DNA from: Phlegmacium glaucopus
Lineage: Eukaryota; Basidiomycota; Agaricomycetes; Agaricales; Cortinariaceae
Length of the DNA stretch: 64,000 nucleotides
NCBI GenBank assembly: GCA_015039465.1
Contig: MU130037.1
Coordinates: 23,911 to 87,910, forward strand
Reading direction: 5' to 3'
Shown here piece by piece: positions 1 to 11,216 of this stretch. Made by a program: the position numbers and the translations under genes. The notes under the pieces are model-generated. The model worked only from the letters and a program-made list of their open reading frames with translations, was not told the origin of the DNA and did not search any database. Position 1 is the stretch's first letter. The number at the start of each line of letters is the position of its first letter.

Positions 1-1056
1 GAACAATATCATTTTCTACGCTCTCTGTGTTCTCTACGTTCTATCTGTTGTTAACGTCGTGGGTGATATAGCACGTTTGACATATGATGTTAGTAACAAT
101 TCTATCAGTAACGATAATCATCTTTTTTTACGCTTTCAGTTGTGCAGTTTATCGGGAATCTGACAACAGCACTCCAACTCTATTTTCTTGAAACCACGGC
201 ATTTGGTTGCTGTGATTTTATCGCTCAATCCATCCTAGTATGTATACACTGCTATGCTTATCATTTATTTTACTGATGCAAATCTTAAAGATCTACCGTT
301 GCTGGATTGTGTGGGGTTGCAATATCCGTGTTGTGATACTTCCTTCAATCTTAGCAGTTGCATACTTAGGTCAGTCAACTATCTTATCTGACTGGCCAAT
401 TTCAAATCATTTCCTCTAGTTATCTGGCTAGTATCTACCAGCTTCCTGTCCATCGTCTCAGGCCAAGTTGTACAACCTGTCTGGTCATATCGGCTGGCCC
501 TGGCAGCTCTCGCCATTTCTATGACCGTGAATGCTCTGGTGACGTTCTTAATTGTGTTCAAGATCTTCAGGGTGTACCATGAAATCATGTCTACCTCAAA
601 CGACCAAAGTTTGGGCGCTACTGCGGGGAGAAATTTTCGGGCTGTCATATTCATAATAATTGAATCTGGCATGATATTGTTTTCAATCCAATTGGCTCGG
701 CTCCTGGCTTCCATTTTTGAAGTGACGGACACTGGCATTAGAATTCTTCCGATCATCATTTTTATCCACCAAATGTTGAACGTGATTACCACATCAATCC
801 CTGCTACTGCTTATTTCACTGATAACATGGGTCTGTCTAGGGTATAACACCTACAATCATCCTGGTGCGGGTCTCCTTGGGATTGTCCTTCCACGATAAG
901 GAATCCATGAGAGAATCTACCATTGGGACTTTGCGCTTTGAGGCCAACAATCCAAATTCAATATCGGAAACGGAAGATCATGATGCCGGTATTGTCAATG
1001 GAGACGATAACATTGGCGTTCAACAAGGCGACGATATCGAAATGGTAGATAGATGA
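1..1056 (+). CDS. 7-TM membrane protein, copy A (5' end outside window)
   Basis: This is the 3' part of a gene in an uncharacterised multi-helix (probably seven-TM) family common in mushroom-forming fungi. Exons read from the sequence: 1-107 (partial), 140-237, 291-369, 420-781 and 841-1056. All introns are GT-AG. Recognisable segments are a D-F-I-A-Q-S helix, I-Y-R-C-W-I-V-W, the helix T-V-N-A-L-V-T-F-L-I-V-F-K-I-F, the helix V-I-F-I-I-I-E-S-G-M, and a cytoplasmic-looking acidic tail ending E-M-V-D-R. The last intron (782-840) can be read through in frame and gives a false C-terminus. Splicing it joins H-Q-M-L-N to G-I-T-P-T-I-I-L-V-R-V, which restores the final helix and the tail. Ligand and function are unknown. 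Exon lengths match the other six copies. Confidence 0.8.
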
Positions 1057-1694
1057 TCGCATAGAACCCGGAGGCAGCATTCAAGGCAGCATGCACTAGA
1101 CTTGTAGATATGGCACATGTACATAAACTGGCCTTGGTCGAAAACTTCCATAACGAGCGCTGGGGCACCTTATTTCACCTTATACTGCAGTCTATTTCTT
1201 ATTTCTTCCCTCTTGATTATCCATAAACTACTATCTCATCTTATACCCTTCTCACATCGTTACTTAACCCACCACTTGCCAGTGTGTGATGGCGCGTTCA
1301 TGTTTTTGCACCTAGCAGGATAGCCATCGAGCTTGGTATATTTCATATTCAAGTTCACATTTCGTCTTCGAATACTGTATTCTGCATCTTCTCTTTCATT
1401 CCTTTGATAATTTACCCAGTCATAAAAAGCCTTCGAAAGATGTTAGAGCGTTGGGAAAGATCAGTCCAAATATTGATGGGGTCGAGATGGCAGTGTTGAT
1501 TGGGTGTTAATCATCAGAGAAACAACATGGCATATAAGACGTTCCCTTGCCCAATCGGGGAGGGATGGGTCAATCAAACCAACCCATTTTTTTCCATTTT
1601 TTCATTGACACTTTTCAAATCAACCAGATACGCATCGACGCACGCACGCAACTCGTGTATAGCTTTGAACTAAAGTCGTAGCCTAATGGCGGTT
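1057..1694. other. Intergenic segment between convergent 7-TM and kelch genes (repeated unit)
   Basis: I see no gene here. It is the shared 3' intergenic sequence of the duplicated unit and recurs after copies B-G with small deletions. Landmarks include a run around CACCTAGCAGGATAGCCATC and the phrase TGTTAGAGCGTTGGGAAAGA. Short open frames here are not conserved between copies. Confidence 0.6.
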
Positions 1695-3183
1695 CTAGCG
1701 TCTATCACGACTAAACCCAACAACTCCTCCAGCAGACAGGGGTAAACCTCCTCCTCTCGCAGCACCTTGTCTCATCTTCTCTTCATCCAACCCCGCCTCT
1801 TCCAGAATCTTCTCAACCTCTGCTAAAATCGGTTTATACGCAGCTAAGCAAATGATCAGAGGACATCTGAGTTACATAAAAACCAAAGCTAAAAACAAAC
1901 GTACTATATCGTTCTTCAGCAAGTGTAAATCCATCTCTACGTAGTTGTTTCCCTTGATTATCGCTATTGCCATGGGCCTTTTGAGTCCAGTATTCACCTG
2001 GGAAGCGTGGGTTAGGTCAGAAGAATATAAAAGAGGCAAAGAGAAACCACTAACGTGAACGAGCGTAGAACATGGCTAGCGTTTCTCCAGGTAATGGAGT
2101 ACCCTGGATATCTTCCGGTGAACGTGTGGTATATCTTGATACACCCATGAAAGCTGTTGCGTGAGAGCGAAGTTCATCCTGAAGAGAGAAAATAGTTAAA
2201 AAACTTGAAGAGCACGCGTTGGATGGGGAGAGAATGATTTTTTTACCTGAGATAATTTGGGCTCCTCGTCAATGAGTTCGATTTTTGTTGTTGATTGATC
2301 CTCCTCAGACTCCCCACTCTCGACTGCGTTCTCCACAACTTCCTCCTCGTCAGCATTATCTCCATCTCCATCCCTTTCTTCCTCATCCTCTTCATCGTCA
2401 CCGTCATTGTCGTCGTCATCGCTATCATCGTCCTCGTCCTCGTCGCTGCTATTTTCTACATCACCAATCTGGGATAATTTCAAACAAATATACTTGTCCA
2501 TTTTATCCAATTGGAGTGCGTAAAAATCGTGCAAAGTATATTCGCGTGGTCCACGTTCATAGATTCCTCCATATCTATGAGGTAAGAAAGTGTTTAACTC
2601 CCGGATTTTCAGATGACAGGAGAGAAGGCCTCCCTTACATGTACAGTGTGTTTCGGAGAACTGCTAACATGGCGTTATATCTTGGCAGGAGTTGTGAGCA
2701 ATGGATCAGTAGGATCAGGTCCGTCGAGTGTTCGAGTGTCGCTGTCTTAGGGGTCTCGGGGGCAGCACCAGGTGGCTGAACCTGTGATTTTAGGGTTTCG
2801 ACAGCTATATCCATGAAAAAAAAAAGGTTACCTCGTCTTCGCCTTCATCTTCCTCCTTTGCGCCTTTAGACTTAGCACCACCCTTCGTTAATATCTTCAT
2901 CCGTAACACCTCCAAAAAGGATGCCCATTCCTTTCCCCGCCCATAGAGTCATCCTACAGCCACTACGAAGAGAAGGCGCGTATGCATCGGATGCGCGTTT
3001 ACGTCGTTACCATTTGATCGTTAGTTGAGCTTGCTTGTTAGGCGCTTTCGATGTAGTTTTTGGTAGTACGTTAACTGGTTTCGACGCGGGATTTGGATCT
3101 GCAGTAGAGGGTAATGTGATTCTTTGGGATACATTGGTTAGTATAACAATGGAAAGGTAAGATGTGGAAAGAAGTGCATTACT
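1695..3183 (-). pseudogene. Kelch-repeat protein, KLHDC4/Kel3 type, truncated copy A
   Basis: This is a C-terminal remnant of a kelch-repeat gene. Visible parts in coding order are the end of a kelch repeat (S-G-C-R-M-T-L-W-A-G-K-G near 2945), a repeat around R-Y-N-A-M-L-A-V (2640-2700), L-D-K-M-D-K-Y (about 2500), a long Asp/Glu stretch (2340-2460), and a DUF4110-type tail whose last exon encodes Y-K-P-I-L-A-E-V-E-K-I-L. This order matches animal KLHDC4 and yeast Kel3, whose molecular role is poorly known. The N-terminal kelch repeats are missing beyond about 3183, where unrelated flank sequence begins. An internal deletion near 2888 also removes the exon encoding F-W-N-D-L-Y-G-Y that is present in copy C. 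It is unlikely to make a working protein. Confidence 0.75.
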
Positions 3184-3911
3184 TCAACCTGGTGTGACAG
3201 CGTGAGACGAGCAAATGGTGCTCAGGCGAGCAAACGGGCCAAGGTCGAGCGCACGAACAAACAGGTCTACATCAAGAAATCTTGCTATAATATTCAGGAG
3301 CCGACAGAAGTTCTCGATACCATTGTTGAATATTTGAATCACAGTTAGACCATTCTTACTCATCCCCTTCAACGCACACCTACAAGACGATGGTGCACCA
3401 CATATATGCAGAAGCATTGAACACAAAAGGTCAAGTTAATTTCATAGTAACACGCATACAATAACTTACTGCGTTTAATCGTAGACCTACCGCTTATGTG
3501 ATGGCACAGTTTTACACCTAGCAAGACAGCCATATGACGGTATTATATTTCATAATCAAATTGCGTCTTCAAATACTCACTTCATTGTCTTCAGCATCTT
3601 CTCTCCCACCGACTTTCTTCTTTTTACACTCGTCGTAAAACGCCCCCAACAGATGTTTGAGTGTAGGGAAGGATCAGTCCAACTCAAAGCAACAATCAAA
3701 AACAACCTCATCTCATCGCCTCCAAAATCTGTTCAGGATTGTTCATCCGCCAAGTATTGATGAGGTGGAGATGGTAGCGATCGGTGTGTTAACCATCAGA
3801 AAAGCGACCCACCATAGGTTTGTCCGCGTTTGAATCCATTGAGTTGATGAATACATCATAAGTTTGATCAATAGATTAATCACTATAATCATCTTTTTGG
3901 TGATATATTTC
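3184..3911. repeat. Copy of the 7-TM 5' flank module, fused to METTL16 sequence
   Basis: This stretch repeats the sequence normally found upstream of a 7-TM gene (compare 36299-36820 and 42711-43410). It contains the phrases CAGGAGCCGACAGAAGTTCT and AATCACTATAATCATCTTTT. At about 3911, after GTGATATATTTC, it switches into the first intron of a METTL16-like gene instead of running into a 7-TM gene. This marks a recombination junction. No gene was seen inside. Confidence 0.7.
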
Positions 3912-5539
3912 TGTGCTACTGCATCATTGGACACGAACGTTTTTCTCAGTTGCGTGGACTTAACTTAGGATAGACGGCTGACGGAAGCTATCATGTCCTG
4001 TCATTTCGGTATTACGCTTCGCATTCCTGAAAACAGATTATGTCCACCGGTCAGTCCAACCAGGCCCTTATATGTCTCCAAAGTGAGTCTAAAAAGTCGG
4101 GTTTAGGTCCCGAATCAGTAAGCCTGGATTTTGTTTTCGCGAGATGGTCAAGTCTCACCGTATGGATCACAGGCTGAACTACATCCTTTGGATCCAAGAT
4201 ATTGTTCACGCACACGATTACGTGTTCGAGAATCCTCGTCGGCGCGTATGGGGTATTGACATGTATGTCATCTCGGTCAAATAAATCCTCTCTGTAAGGA
4301 ACTGATGAGAGATTTTCACAGAGGAACGGGGTCAACTGCTATATATCCTTTCCCTGGATGCAAATTGGAACCGGAATGGGAGTTTGTCGCTACTGGTATG
4401 ATTTTAATCCCTTCAGTGTTGCATTAATTGAGAGATAAAATAGAACTTGACGACATATCATACGATTGTGCTAGTGAAATTGCGAACACGAATAACATGC
4501 AGTCCCGGGTCCGCCTTGAGAAAGCCACCGGGGAAGGGAGTATCTTTTTTACCTTGGAAGGGAATCCTAAATCAAAGTTCGTAACATATTATTATATTCG
4601 TACCTTCAATGGCTCATCTTTTTTTTCTTTTTTTTATATATAGCTTTGAGTTCACGATGTGCAATCCACCTTTTTACACTAGTCCCGAAGAGGTAGCCCA
4701 GTCAGCGAGTGAAAAAGACCTTGCACCTAATGCGGTAAGCAACTTTTTACCTTTGTGGTCTGATAGTCAATAGTAACAGCGTTCAATTTAGGTATGTACG
4801 GGAGCTGATATCGAGATGATATTCGGCGATGGCGGGGAAGAAGGATTTGTCGGTCAAATGGTTGATGAAAGTGAACGTTTTCAAACCCGATGCAAGTATG
4901 TCTCGTCGCTTATATTTACCCTTTCCAACCCCTACCAATCCACCCATTCTTACAAGGTGGTATACCTCGATGCTAGGGAAGATGTCATCTGTGACCACCA
5001 TTATAGAAAACTTGCGTAAACGCTCTGTACGTGTTACTACTCTCAAACTTATCGTCAGTTTGACTTTTTTTCACATTTTTAAGCAGATTGTGAACTACGC
5101 AATTACAGAGTTTGTTCAAGGCCAGACGCATCGTTGGGCGGTCGGATGGTCATTCATCGATATGCATCTCCCTGATGTGAGTATTCTGTGTAGGCCTTTC
5201 CGAGGTCACTTATTTATGATTAAGCCTTTTCACAAGTCTATAGCGCGTATCCCTTCAATCGTTGCGGGTCATCCGCTGTACCCACTCATGCCACCTCATC
5301 ATACATTAACTCAGTCATTTCCGAACTGCTCAGTCCCTATGTTAGCAGACATTCTTGACCGAAAGCTTCGCCTGCTCGAAGGTGTATCCGTAACTAACAG
5401 AGATCTAGGATCCGTCAGCAACACTGATTCTTCTTCGGCTTCAAGAACCTTGTTTGTAGAAGCTGAAGGGAATACATGGTCTCGAAGTGCGCGACGTCGT
5501 CGTCGCTTAAATTTAAAGTATCCAATTCATGAAGATTAA
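3912..5539 (+). pseudogene. METTL16-type RNA m6A methyltransferase, copy A, 5'-truncated
   Basis: Family: METTL16/DUF890, SAM-dependent N6-adenosine methyltransferases (human METTL16 acts on U6 snRNA and MAT2A hairpins). Spliced by eye, the copy contains T-E-A-I-x-x-C-H-F-G-I-T-L-R-I-P, R-L-N-Y-I-L-W-I-Q-D-I-V, the SAM loop G-I-D-I-G-T-G-S-T-A-I-Y-P (4250-4345), the catalytic N-P-P-F motif (about 4660), G-D-G-G-E-E-G-F-V, W-Y-T-S-M-L-G-K-M (about 4960) and G-Q-T-H-R-W-A-V-G-W-S-F (about 5130). Exon 1 with the start codon is missing because the copy begins at the 3911 junction. The C-terminal end (P-I-H-E-D) differs from the longer ending of copy F. It keeps the catalytic motifs but has no start, so it is probably inactive. 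Confidence 0.8.
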
Positions 5540-5714
5540 TGCGTGAGGAAAAATTACCTATGTTTTTCTTGGAAATTTGCCATTTGTGGCCTGACATGTC
5601 CGCTTTTGGGTGTTTTGAAGGGGGGAGGAGGGTCTACGAGAGCCTAAAGAAAAAATCGACCCCGGGTATTTTAAAAAATTTTGGTGCCTCCTTGTCAGTA
5701 CTGTTACCTTTTCA

Positions 5715-5953
5715 TCACAGCAAAATCATCATAAATTTGATCGATATGATATTGATAATCACTATGATCATCTTTTTTGGTGACATATTTCAATGATGGA
5801 TCATGGAAGCTACTAGGTGCTACTAGCAGTGACAGGCTCACCTTCAAAAAACCCGGTTACCAAAGGTAACAGGTTGCATAACCATTTTCTGCCTCAAATA
5901 GAGCGATGATATTGGCATTCAACAAAGTGATGATATCGAGATGGTAGATAGAT
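5715..5953 (+). pseudogene. Internally deleted 7-TM gene relic
   Basis: The sequence starts like the 5' flank of the 7-TM genes (AATCACTATGATCATC; palindrome GTTACC-AAA-GGTAAC at 5856-5870). It then jumps straight to the last codons of the gene (D-I-G-I-Q-Q-S-D-D-I-E-M-V-D-R, stop at 5951-5953). Everything between the promoter side and the C-terminal tail is gone. A sister relic lies at about 50050-50293. Confidence 0.7.
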
Positions 5954-7250
5954 GATCACATAGATTCCAGAGGCAGGATGCACTAGACTTGTAGATATGT
6001 CACATATGCATAAACTGTGGTCGTGGTCGAAGACATCCATAACGAGCGCTGGGCACCTTATTTCACCTTACACTGGATTTCGTCTTTGCCTGCTACGTCA
6101 ACAATTGGATCGGACCACTTTCGCGGAATCCAAAGGTTCATCAAGTACGGCATCGAGTCCACGAACCAAACCTTCTTGGAACTAAAATGAGAAAATAAAC
6201 AAAAGAATGAGGTGAAGTTTCCGTCCTCGGCATGTATGTGTCTGTCAATGGCATCATGATAGTTAATCACTTGAACCGCAGTGTCTGATGAGAGACAAAG
6301 TTGCACAAGTTCTGTCTGAAATGAATGGCATTGGTACAGATCGAATTTGGACAGGCGACGCGAGCACATACCAAAGATGCCAGTGGAAAGAAGGTGCCGA
6401 AGACGATGTAACTTGACGATCTATTAAGAGAGCAATAGTAGTAGCTACGATGAAAGACAGAAATGAGAAAATCAACATATGCGTGATAAATCAAAGAAAA
6501 AAAGATTTTGTAAGGAATGGAGAACTCGTGAACACGGATACGGACAAACATCACATCATGTGACTTATGTCACAATGACTTTGGACTTTAGTAGTATACT
6601 TTCTCATGGCTCGTTTTGGTATCATTCAGGCCACTCTGCAAGGTGGCCCGCTTGAACTGTGGCTCGCATTGTCCCGTACTTAGTATAAAACAGTAGAATA
6701 AAAACATAAAAGATCATCTTCCCCTTTTCTTATAAACAAGCGCTAAGGTTGTACTTCAGAAAAACAAGGAGTTCAAAAGACTGTCAGACAACCGTAGCAA
6801 GAGTTAAGCTGTAGCAATATCAGCTTAACCCACCATCTTGGTCACCTCTTGATATACGTGGTATCCGAACTCGTAGCATCTACCTTCCTTACAATTTCGA
6901 GCATACAATGCCATAAGCCTCGATGATATGAGGGGTGCATATACGAGTCCACGGTATGTCTGAGCATGTACATGAAATCGGTGCACCGCTCTCTATTCAG
7001 TGGTTTGAGTGGGCCATTGCGTTCGATCCGAGTTGTGTCAGATCAAGTGTCGAACAGATATAAGACTTACGATACTATTAACTTATCTGCTGCGTATCCC
7101 TTGTACCGCCATGACTTTTATTTTTAAGCTGATCCAGGTGGAATGCAGACCCTTCGTTCAACACTTCCGCTGAGTTTGAAATAAAATTAGTGTAAAGTCC
7201 GAGTTCCGAGGACTACCGACCGCCGATCTCGATACTGACAACTCGGAATC
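5954..7250. other. Spacer between units A and B
   Basis: No gene could be supported. The part 5954-6300 is shared with 50294-50640. A minus-strand reading at 6058-6370 (containing L-S-S-D-T-A-V-Q-V-I-N-Y-H-D-A-I-D-R-H-I-H) could be a fragment of a spliced gene, but I do not recognise it and its frame is not extended on either side. The stretch 6560-7000 has no counterpart elsewhere in the window. The part 7030-7250 recurs at about 50640-50940 and 58745-58995. Confidence 0.45.
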
Positions 7251-7855
7251 ACGGTTAGACCAACCCCTTCAACGCACACCTACAAGACGATGGTGCACAG
7301 ATTAACACGCATACAATAACTTACTGCGCGTCTTCAAATACTCACTTCATTGTCTTCAGCATCTTCTCTCTCCTCTTTTTACACTCCCTTACGATATACC
7401 GAGTCGTAAAACGCTTTCAACAGATGTTAGAGTGGAGCGAAACAAGATGGGAGCGTTGATCGGTGTGTTAACCATGAGAAAAGCGACCTACCATAGGTTT
7501 GTCCGCGTTTGAATCCATTGAATAAAGGTAAGTTGATGAATACATCATAGGTTTGATCGATAGATAATCACTATAATCATCTTTTGGTGATATATTTCAA
7601 TGATGGAAGCCACCAGTAGTGAGGCCAGGCTTACCTTAAAAAAATTTCGGTTACCCAAGGTAACAGATTCCTTAGCCTCAAACTAACACATTCCTACCTG
7701 ACCGAAAATCTGATTCTGATGATGACAGCAACAGTTTGTTGAGATCATCACGAACTTCAAGCTTTACCGCAGTGACTTTATTTGATATCGATGCTAGACT
7801 CTTATATAAACCAATGGTCAGAGATGAAATAGGTCATTACAACAGACACGAAGTC
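7251..7855 (+). promoter_or_regulatory. 7-TM copy B 5' flank: palindrome and TATA-like box
   Basis: This 5' flank is repeated before all 7-TM copies. It carries the inverted repeat GTTACC-CAA-GGTAAC at 7650-7664 and a TATA-like TATATAAA at 7803-7810. The box lies only 3 bp before the first in-frame ATG (7814) but about 45 bp before the next one (7856). This favours 7856 as the start codon if the box works. Copies C-E have the left palindrome arm interrupted (GTTAATACCC). Confidence 0.45.
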
Positions 7856-9110
7856 ATGAAGCTAACTCTTGTGGACTTTGCCCTCATCGGACTGTTTCTC
7901 GAATTCTTCCTCTACGGTAAGACATTTTTTGTACAACTTGCACGTCCCTTGCTAAAGAAGTATAATATTAATCTGTCCCAGGACTTTATTCCGGCATATT
8001 TGCCATATATTTACAAGGAACATCGAAAAGAAGCACCGACAAGAGGACTGATATCATTTTCTACGCTCTCTGTGCTCTCTACGTTCTATCTGCTGTTACC
8101 GTCGTGGTTGATGTAGCACGTGTCACATATGATGTTAGTAATGATTCTATCAGTAATGATAACATCTTTTTTTACACTTTCAGTTGTGCAGATTTTCGGG
8201 AATATGACAACAGTACTCCGACTCGGTTTTCTTCAAGTCACAGTATTTGGTTGCTGTGATTTCATCGCTCAATCCATCCTAGTATGTATACACTGCTATG
8301 CCTATCATTTATTTTACTGATGCAAATCTTAAAGATATACCGTTGCTGGATTGTGTGGGGTTGCAATATCCGTGTTGTGATCCTTCCTTCAATCTTAGCA
8401 GTTGCATACTTAGGTCAGTTGACCCATCTTATTTTACTGGCCAATTTCAAATCATTTCTTCTAGTTACCTGGGTAGTATCTAACAGCTTCCTGTCCATCC
8501 TCCCAGGCCAAATTGTAGAACCTGACTGGGCGGGTAGGGTGACCCTGGCAGCTCTCGCCATTTCCATGACCGTGAATGCTCTGGTGACGTTCTTGATTGT
8601 GTTCAAGATCTTCAGGGTGTACCGTGAAAACAAGTCTACCTCAGACGACCAAAGCTTGGGCGCTACTGGCGGGAGCAAAATTCGGGCTGTCATATTCATA
8701 ATAATTGAATCTGGCATGATATTGTTTTCAATCCAATTGGCTCGGGTCCTGGCTTCCATTTTTATAGAAACGGACGCTGGCTATAAAACTCTTCAGATCA
8801 TCATTGATATCCACCAAATGTTGAACGTGATTACAACATCAATCCCTGCTACTTCTTATTTTACTGATAACATGGGTCTGTCTAGGGTATAACACCTACA
8901 ATCATCCTGGTGCGGGTCTCCATGGGATTGTCCTTCCACGATAAGGAATCCATGAGAGAATCTACCATTGAGAGTTTGCGCTTTAATCCAAATTCAATAT
9001 CGGAACCGGAAGATCATGATGCCGGTATTGTCAATGATGCTGGTATTGTCAATGGAGACGATAACATTGGTGTTCAACAAGATGACGATATCGAGATGGT
9101 AGATAGATGA
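7856..9110 (+). CDS. 7-TM membrane protein, copy B
   Basis: Six exons: 7856-7916, 7982-8152, 8184-8281, 8335-8413, 8465-8826 and 8886-9110. Together they total 996 nt, an intact frame of 331 residues. Seven hydrophobic segments can be picked: around L-I-G-L-F-L-E-F-F-L-Y-G-L-Y-S-G-I-F-A, I-I-F-Y-A-L-C-A-L-Y-V-L, the D-F-I-A-Q-S segment, R-V-V-I-L-P-S-I-L-A-V, the M-T-V-N-A-L-V-T-F helix, the I-F-I-I-I-E-S-G-M helix, and G-I-T-P-T-I-I-L-V-R-V. The tail is acidic. The start at 7856 (M-K-L-T) is chosen over 7814 because of the TATA spacing and because copy G has lost the upstream ATG. Relative to the other copies, the tail has a small in-frame duplication (D-A-G-I-V-N twice). The family resembles other fungal 7-TM proteins but not the STE3 or STE2 pheromone receptors; function is unknown. 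Confidence 0.85.
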
Positions 9111-9735
9111 TCACATCGAGCCCGGAGGCAGCATTCAAGGCAGCATGCACTAGACTTGTAGATACGGCACATGTACATAAACTGGCCTTGGTCGAAAACT
9201 TCCATAACGAGCGCTCGGCACCTTATTTCACCTCGTACCGCAGTCTATTTCTTATTTCTTCCCTCTTGATTATCCATAAACTACTATATCATCTTATACC
9301 ATTCTCGCCTAGTTACTCAACCCACCGCTTGTGTGATGGCCCGTTCATGTTTTTGCACCTAGCAGGATAGCCATCGAGCTTGGTATATTTCATATTCACA
9401 TTTCGTCTTCGAATACTCACTGTATTGTATTCAGCATCTTCTCTTTCATTCGTTTGATAATTTACCCAATCATAAAAGGCCTTCAAAAGATGTTAGAGCG
9501 TTGGGAAAGATCAGTCCAAATATTGGTGGGGTCGAGATGGCAGTGTTGATTGGGTGTTAATCATCAGAGAAACGACATAGCATATAAGACATTCCCTTGC
9601 CCAATCGAGGAGGGGATGGGTCAATCAAGCCAACCCATTTTTCATTGACACTTTTCAAATCAACCAGATACACATCGACACACGCACGCAACTCGTGTAT
9701 AGCTTTGAACTAAAGTCGTAGCCTAATGGCAGTTT
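9111..9735. other. Intergenic segment, unit B
   Basis: Shared 3' intergenic sequence of the duplicated unit, between the convergent 7-TM and kelch genes. No gene was seen. Confidence 0.6.
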
Positions 9736-10810
9736 CTAGCGTCTATTACCACTAAACCCAACAACTCCTCCAGCAGACAAGGGTGAACCTCCCCCTCCTC
9801 CCGCAGCGCCTCGTCTCATCTCTTCTTCATCTAACCACGCCTCTTCCAGCATCTTCTCAACCTCTGCTAAGATCGGTTTATACGCAGCTAAGGGCACACG
9901 ACAAAAATGATCAGAAATGCTAAGTTCCAGAAAGCTAAAACAAACGTTCTTCAGCAAGTGTAAATTCATCTCTACGTAGTTGCTTCCCTTGATTATTGCT
10001 GTTGCCATGAGCTTTTTGAGCCCAGTATTCGCCTGGGAAGCGCGGGGTAAGGTCAGAAGAAGATTATAAGAGGCAGAGAAGGACTAACGTGAACGAGCGT
10101 AGAACATGGCTAATGTTTCTCCTTGTAATGGAATACTTCCGGTGAACGTGTGGTATCTTTTGATACACCCATGAAAGCTGTTGCTTGAGAGCGAAGTTCA
10201 TCCTGAGGAGAGAAAATCGTAAGAAAAACTTGAAGAGAGTGTGCGTGGGATGGGCATAGAATGAATTTTATACCTGAGATAGTTTGGTGGGCTCCTCGTC
10301 AGTGAGTTGAACTTGTTCGATTGTTTTCGTTGATTGATCCTCCATACTTTCGGCTGCGTTCTCGACCACAACTTCCTCCGCGTCAGGCTCGTCATGCTCA
10401 ACATCAGCAGTATCTCCATCTCTTTCTTCCCCCTCCTCTTCATCTTCATCGTCATCGTCCTCATCGCTATCATCGTCCTCGTCGTCGTCGCTGCTACTTT
10501 CTACATCACCATCCAATGTCTCTTCGTTCGTATCTTCGTCTATAACACCTCCAAAAAGAATGCCCATTCCTTTTCCTGCCCATAGAGTCATCATACAGCC
10601 ACTACGAAGAGAGGGGGCATATGCATCGGATGTGCGTTTACGTCGTTCCCATTTGAGCGTTAGTTGAGTTTGAGCTTGCTTGTTAGGCGCTTTCGATGTA
10701 GTGCGTTAACTGGTTTCGACGCGGGATTTCGATCTGCAGTAGAGGGTAATGTGATTCTTTGGGATACATTGGTTAGTATAACGATGGAAGGGTAAGATGT
10801 GGAAAGAAAT
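9736..10810 (-). pseudogene. Kelch/DUF4110 protein, truncated and deleted copy B
   Basis: In coding order it shows K-W-E-R-R-K-R-T-S-D-A-Y, then C-M-M-T-L-W-A-G-K-G and T-N-E-E-T-L. At about 10515 it then fuses directly to the acidic exon (G-D-V-E-S-S-S-D-D). The exons between these points in copy C, including N-A-M-L-A-V and L-Q-L-D-K-M-D-K-Y, are deleted, although the fusion stays in frame. The DUF4110-type end follows (Y-K-P-I-L-A-E-V-E-K-M-L, stop at 9736). The 5' end stops at the common truncation point near 10810. It is probably non-functional. Confidence 0.75.
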
Positions 10811-10900
10811 GCATACTTCAACCCGGTGTGACAGCGTGAGACGAGCAAATGGTCCTCAGGCGAGCAAACGGGCCAAGGTCGAGCGCACGAACAAACAGGT

Positions 10901-11206
10901 TATAGAACAAAGTAACTCAGTCTCGGAATAAAAGACTTGTATATTTAGGTAATCTATACCTATAGAACAAAGTAACTGTAACTATAATCAGTCCAAGCTG
11001 TAATAGTAAAGTAGATAGTACGAACCTCAGTCTCGGAATAAAAGACTGAGGTATGGGATACAAATGATTGTAACATATATATGAAAGGGATTCCTTCATT
11101 CTCCGGGAACGACGGTAGCAATGGTTGGGAGGGAAATTTGTATGAGTAATAAAACATAGATAAAAATACCTAAAATCTTTGTCATGCGCGGTTTGGGTAT
11201 TCAACA
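10901..11206 (-). repeat. 3' LTR of copia element
   Basis: 306 bp, same sequence as 15765-16070. It contains internal repeats: TATAGAACAAAGTAACT occurs twice and CTCAGTCTCGGAATAAAAGA twice. The latter may mark regulatory or R-region signals. Short open frames inside both LTRs are identical simply because the LTRs are. Confidence 0.95.
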
Positions 11207-11216
11207 CTCCCCCTCA
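11207..11216 (-). other. Polypurine tract
   Basis: In element orientation the bases GAGGGGGAG lie directly before the 3' LTR (TGTTGA...). They overlap the TGA stop codon of pol. This is the expected primer for plus-strand synthesis. Confidence 0.8.

Noticed and set aside
379..792. Minus-strand frame opposite the 7-TM gene, recurring at 8415, 32541, 37746, 44226, 52122 and 60280
   Set aside because: Antisense shadow of exon 5; it recurs only because the gene is duplicated and it has no family resemblance.
782..847. C-terminus P-A-T-A-Y-F-T-D-N-M-G-L-S of the 7-TM gene
   Set aside because: It is intronic. Splicing GTGATT...TCTAG restores the helix and the conserved tail in all copies.
2285..2779. 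Plus-strand frames rich in His, Pro and Arg (also near 10321, 39434, 45655, 53951 and 62073)
   Set aside because: They are antisense readings of the Asp/Glu-rich exon of the kelch genes, produced by GAT/GAC/GAA repeats.
7856..9110. Idea that the tandem genes are STE3-type pheromone receptors
   Set aside because: The signature segments belong to a different mushroom 7-TM family, and no pheromone precursor ending in a CaaX box was found nearby.
10917..11207. 96-residue frame present twice (also 15781-16071)
   Set aside because: It lies entirely inside the LTRs and is identical only because the LTRs are.
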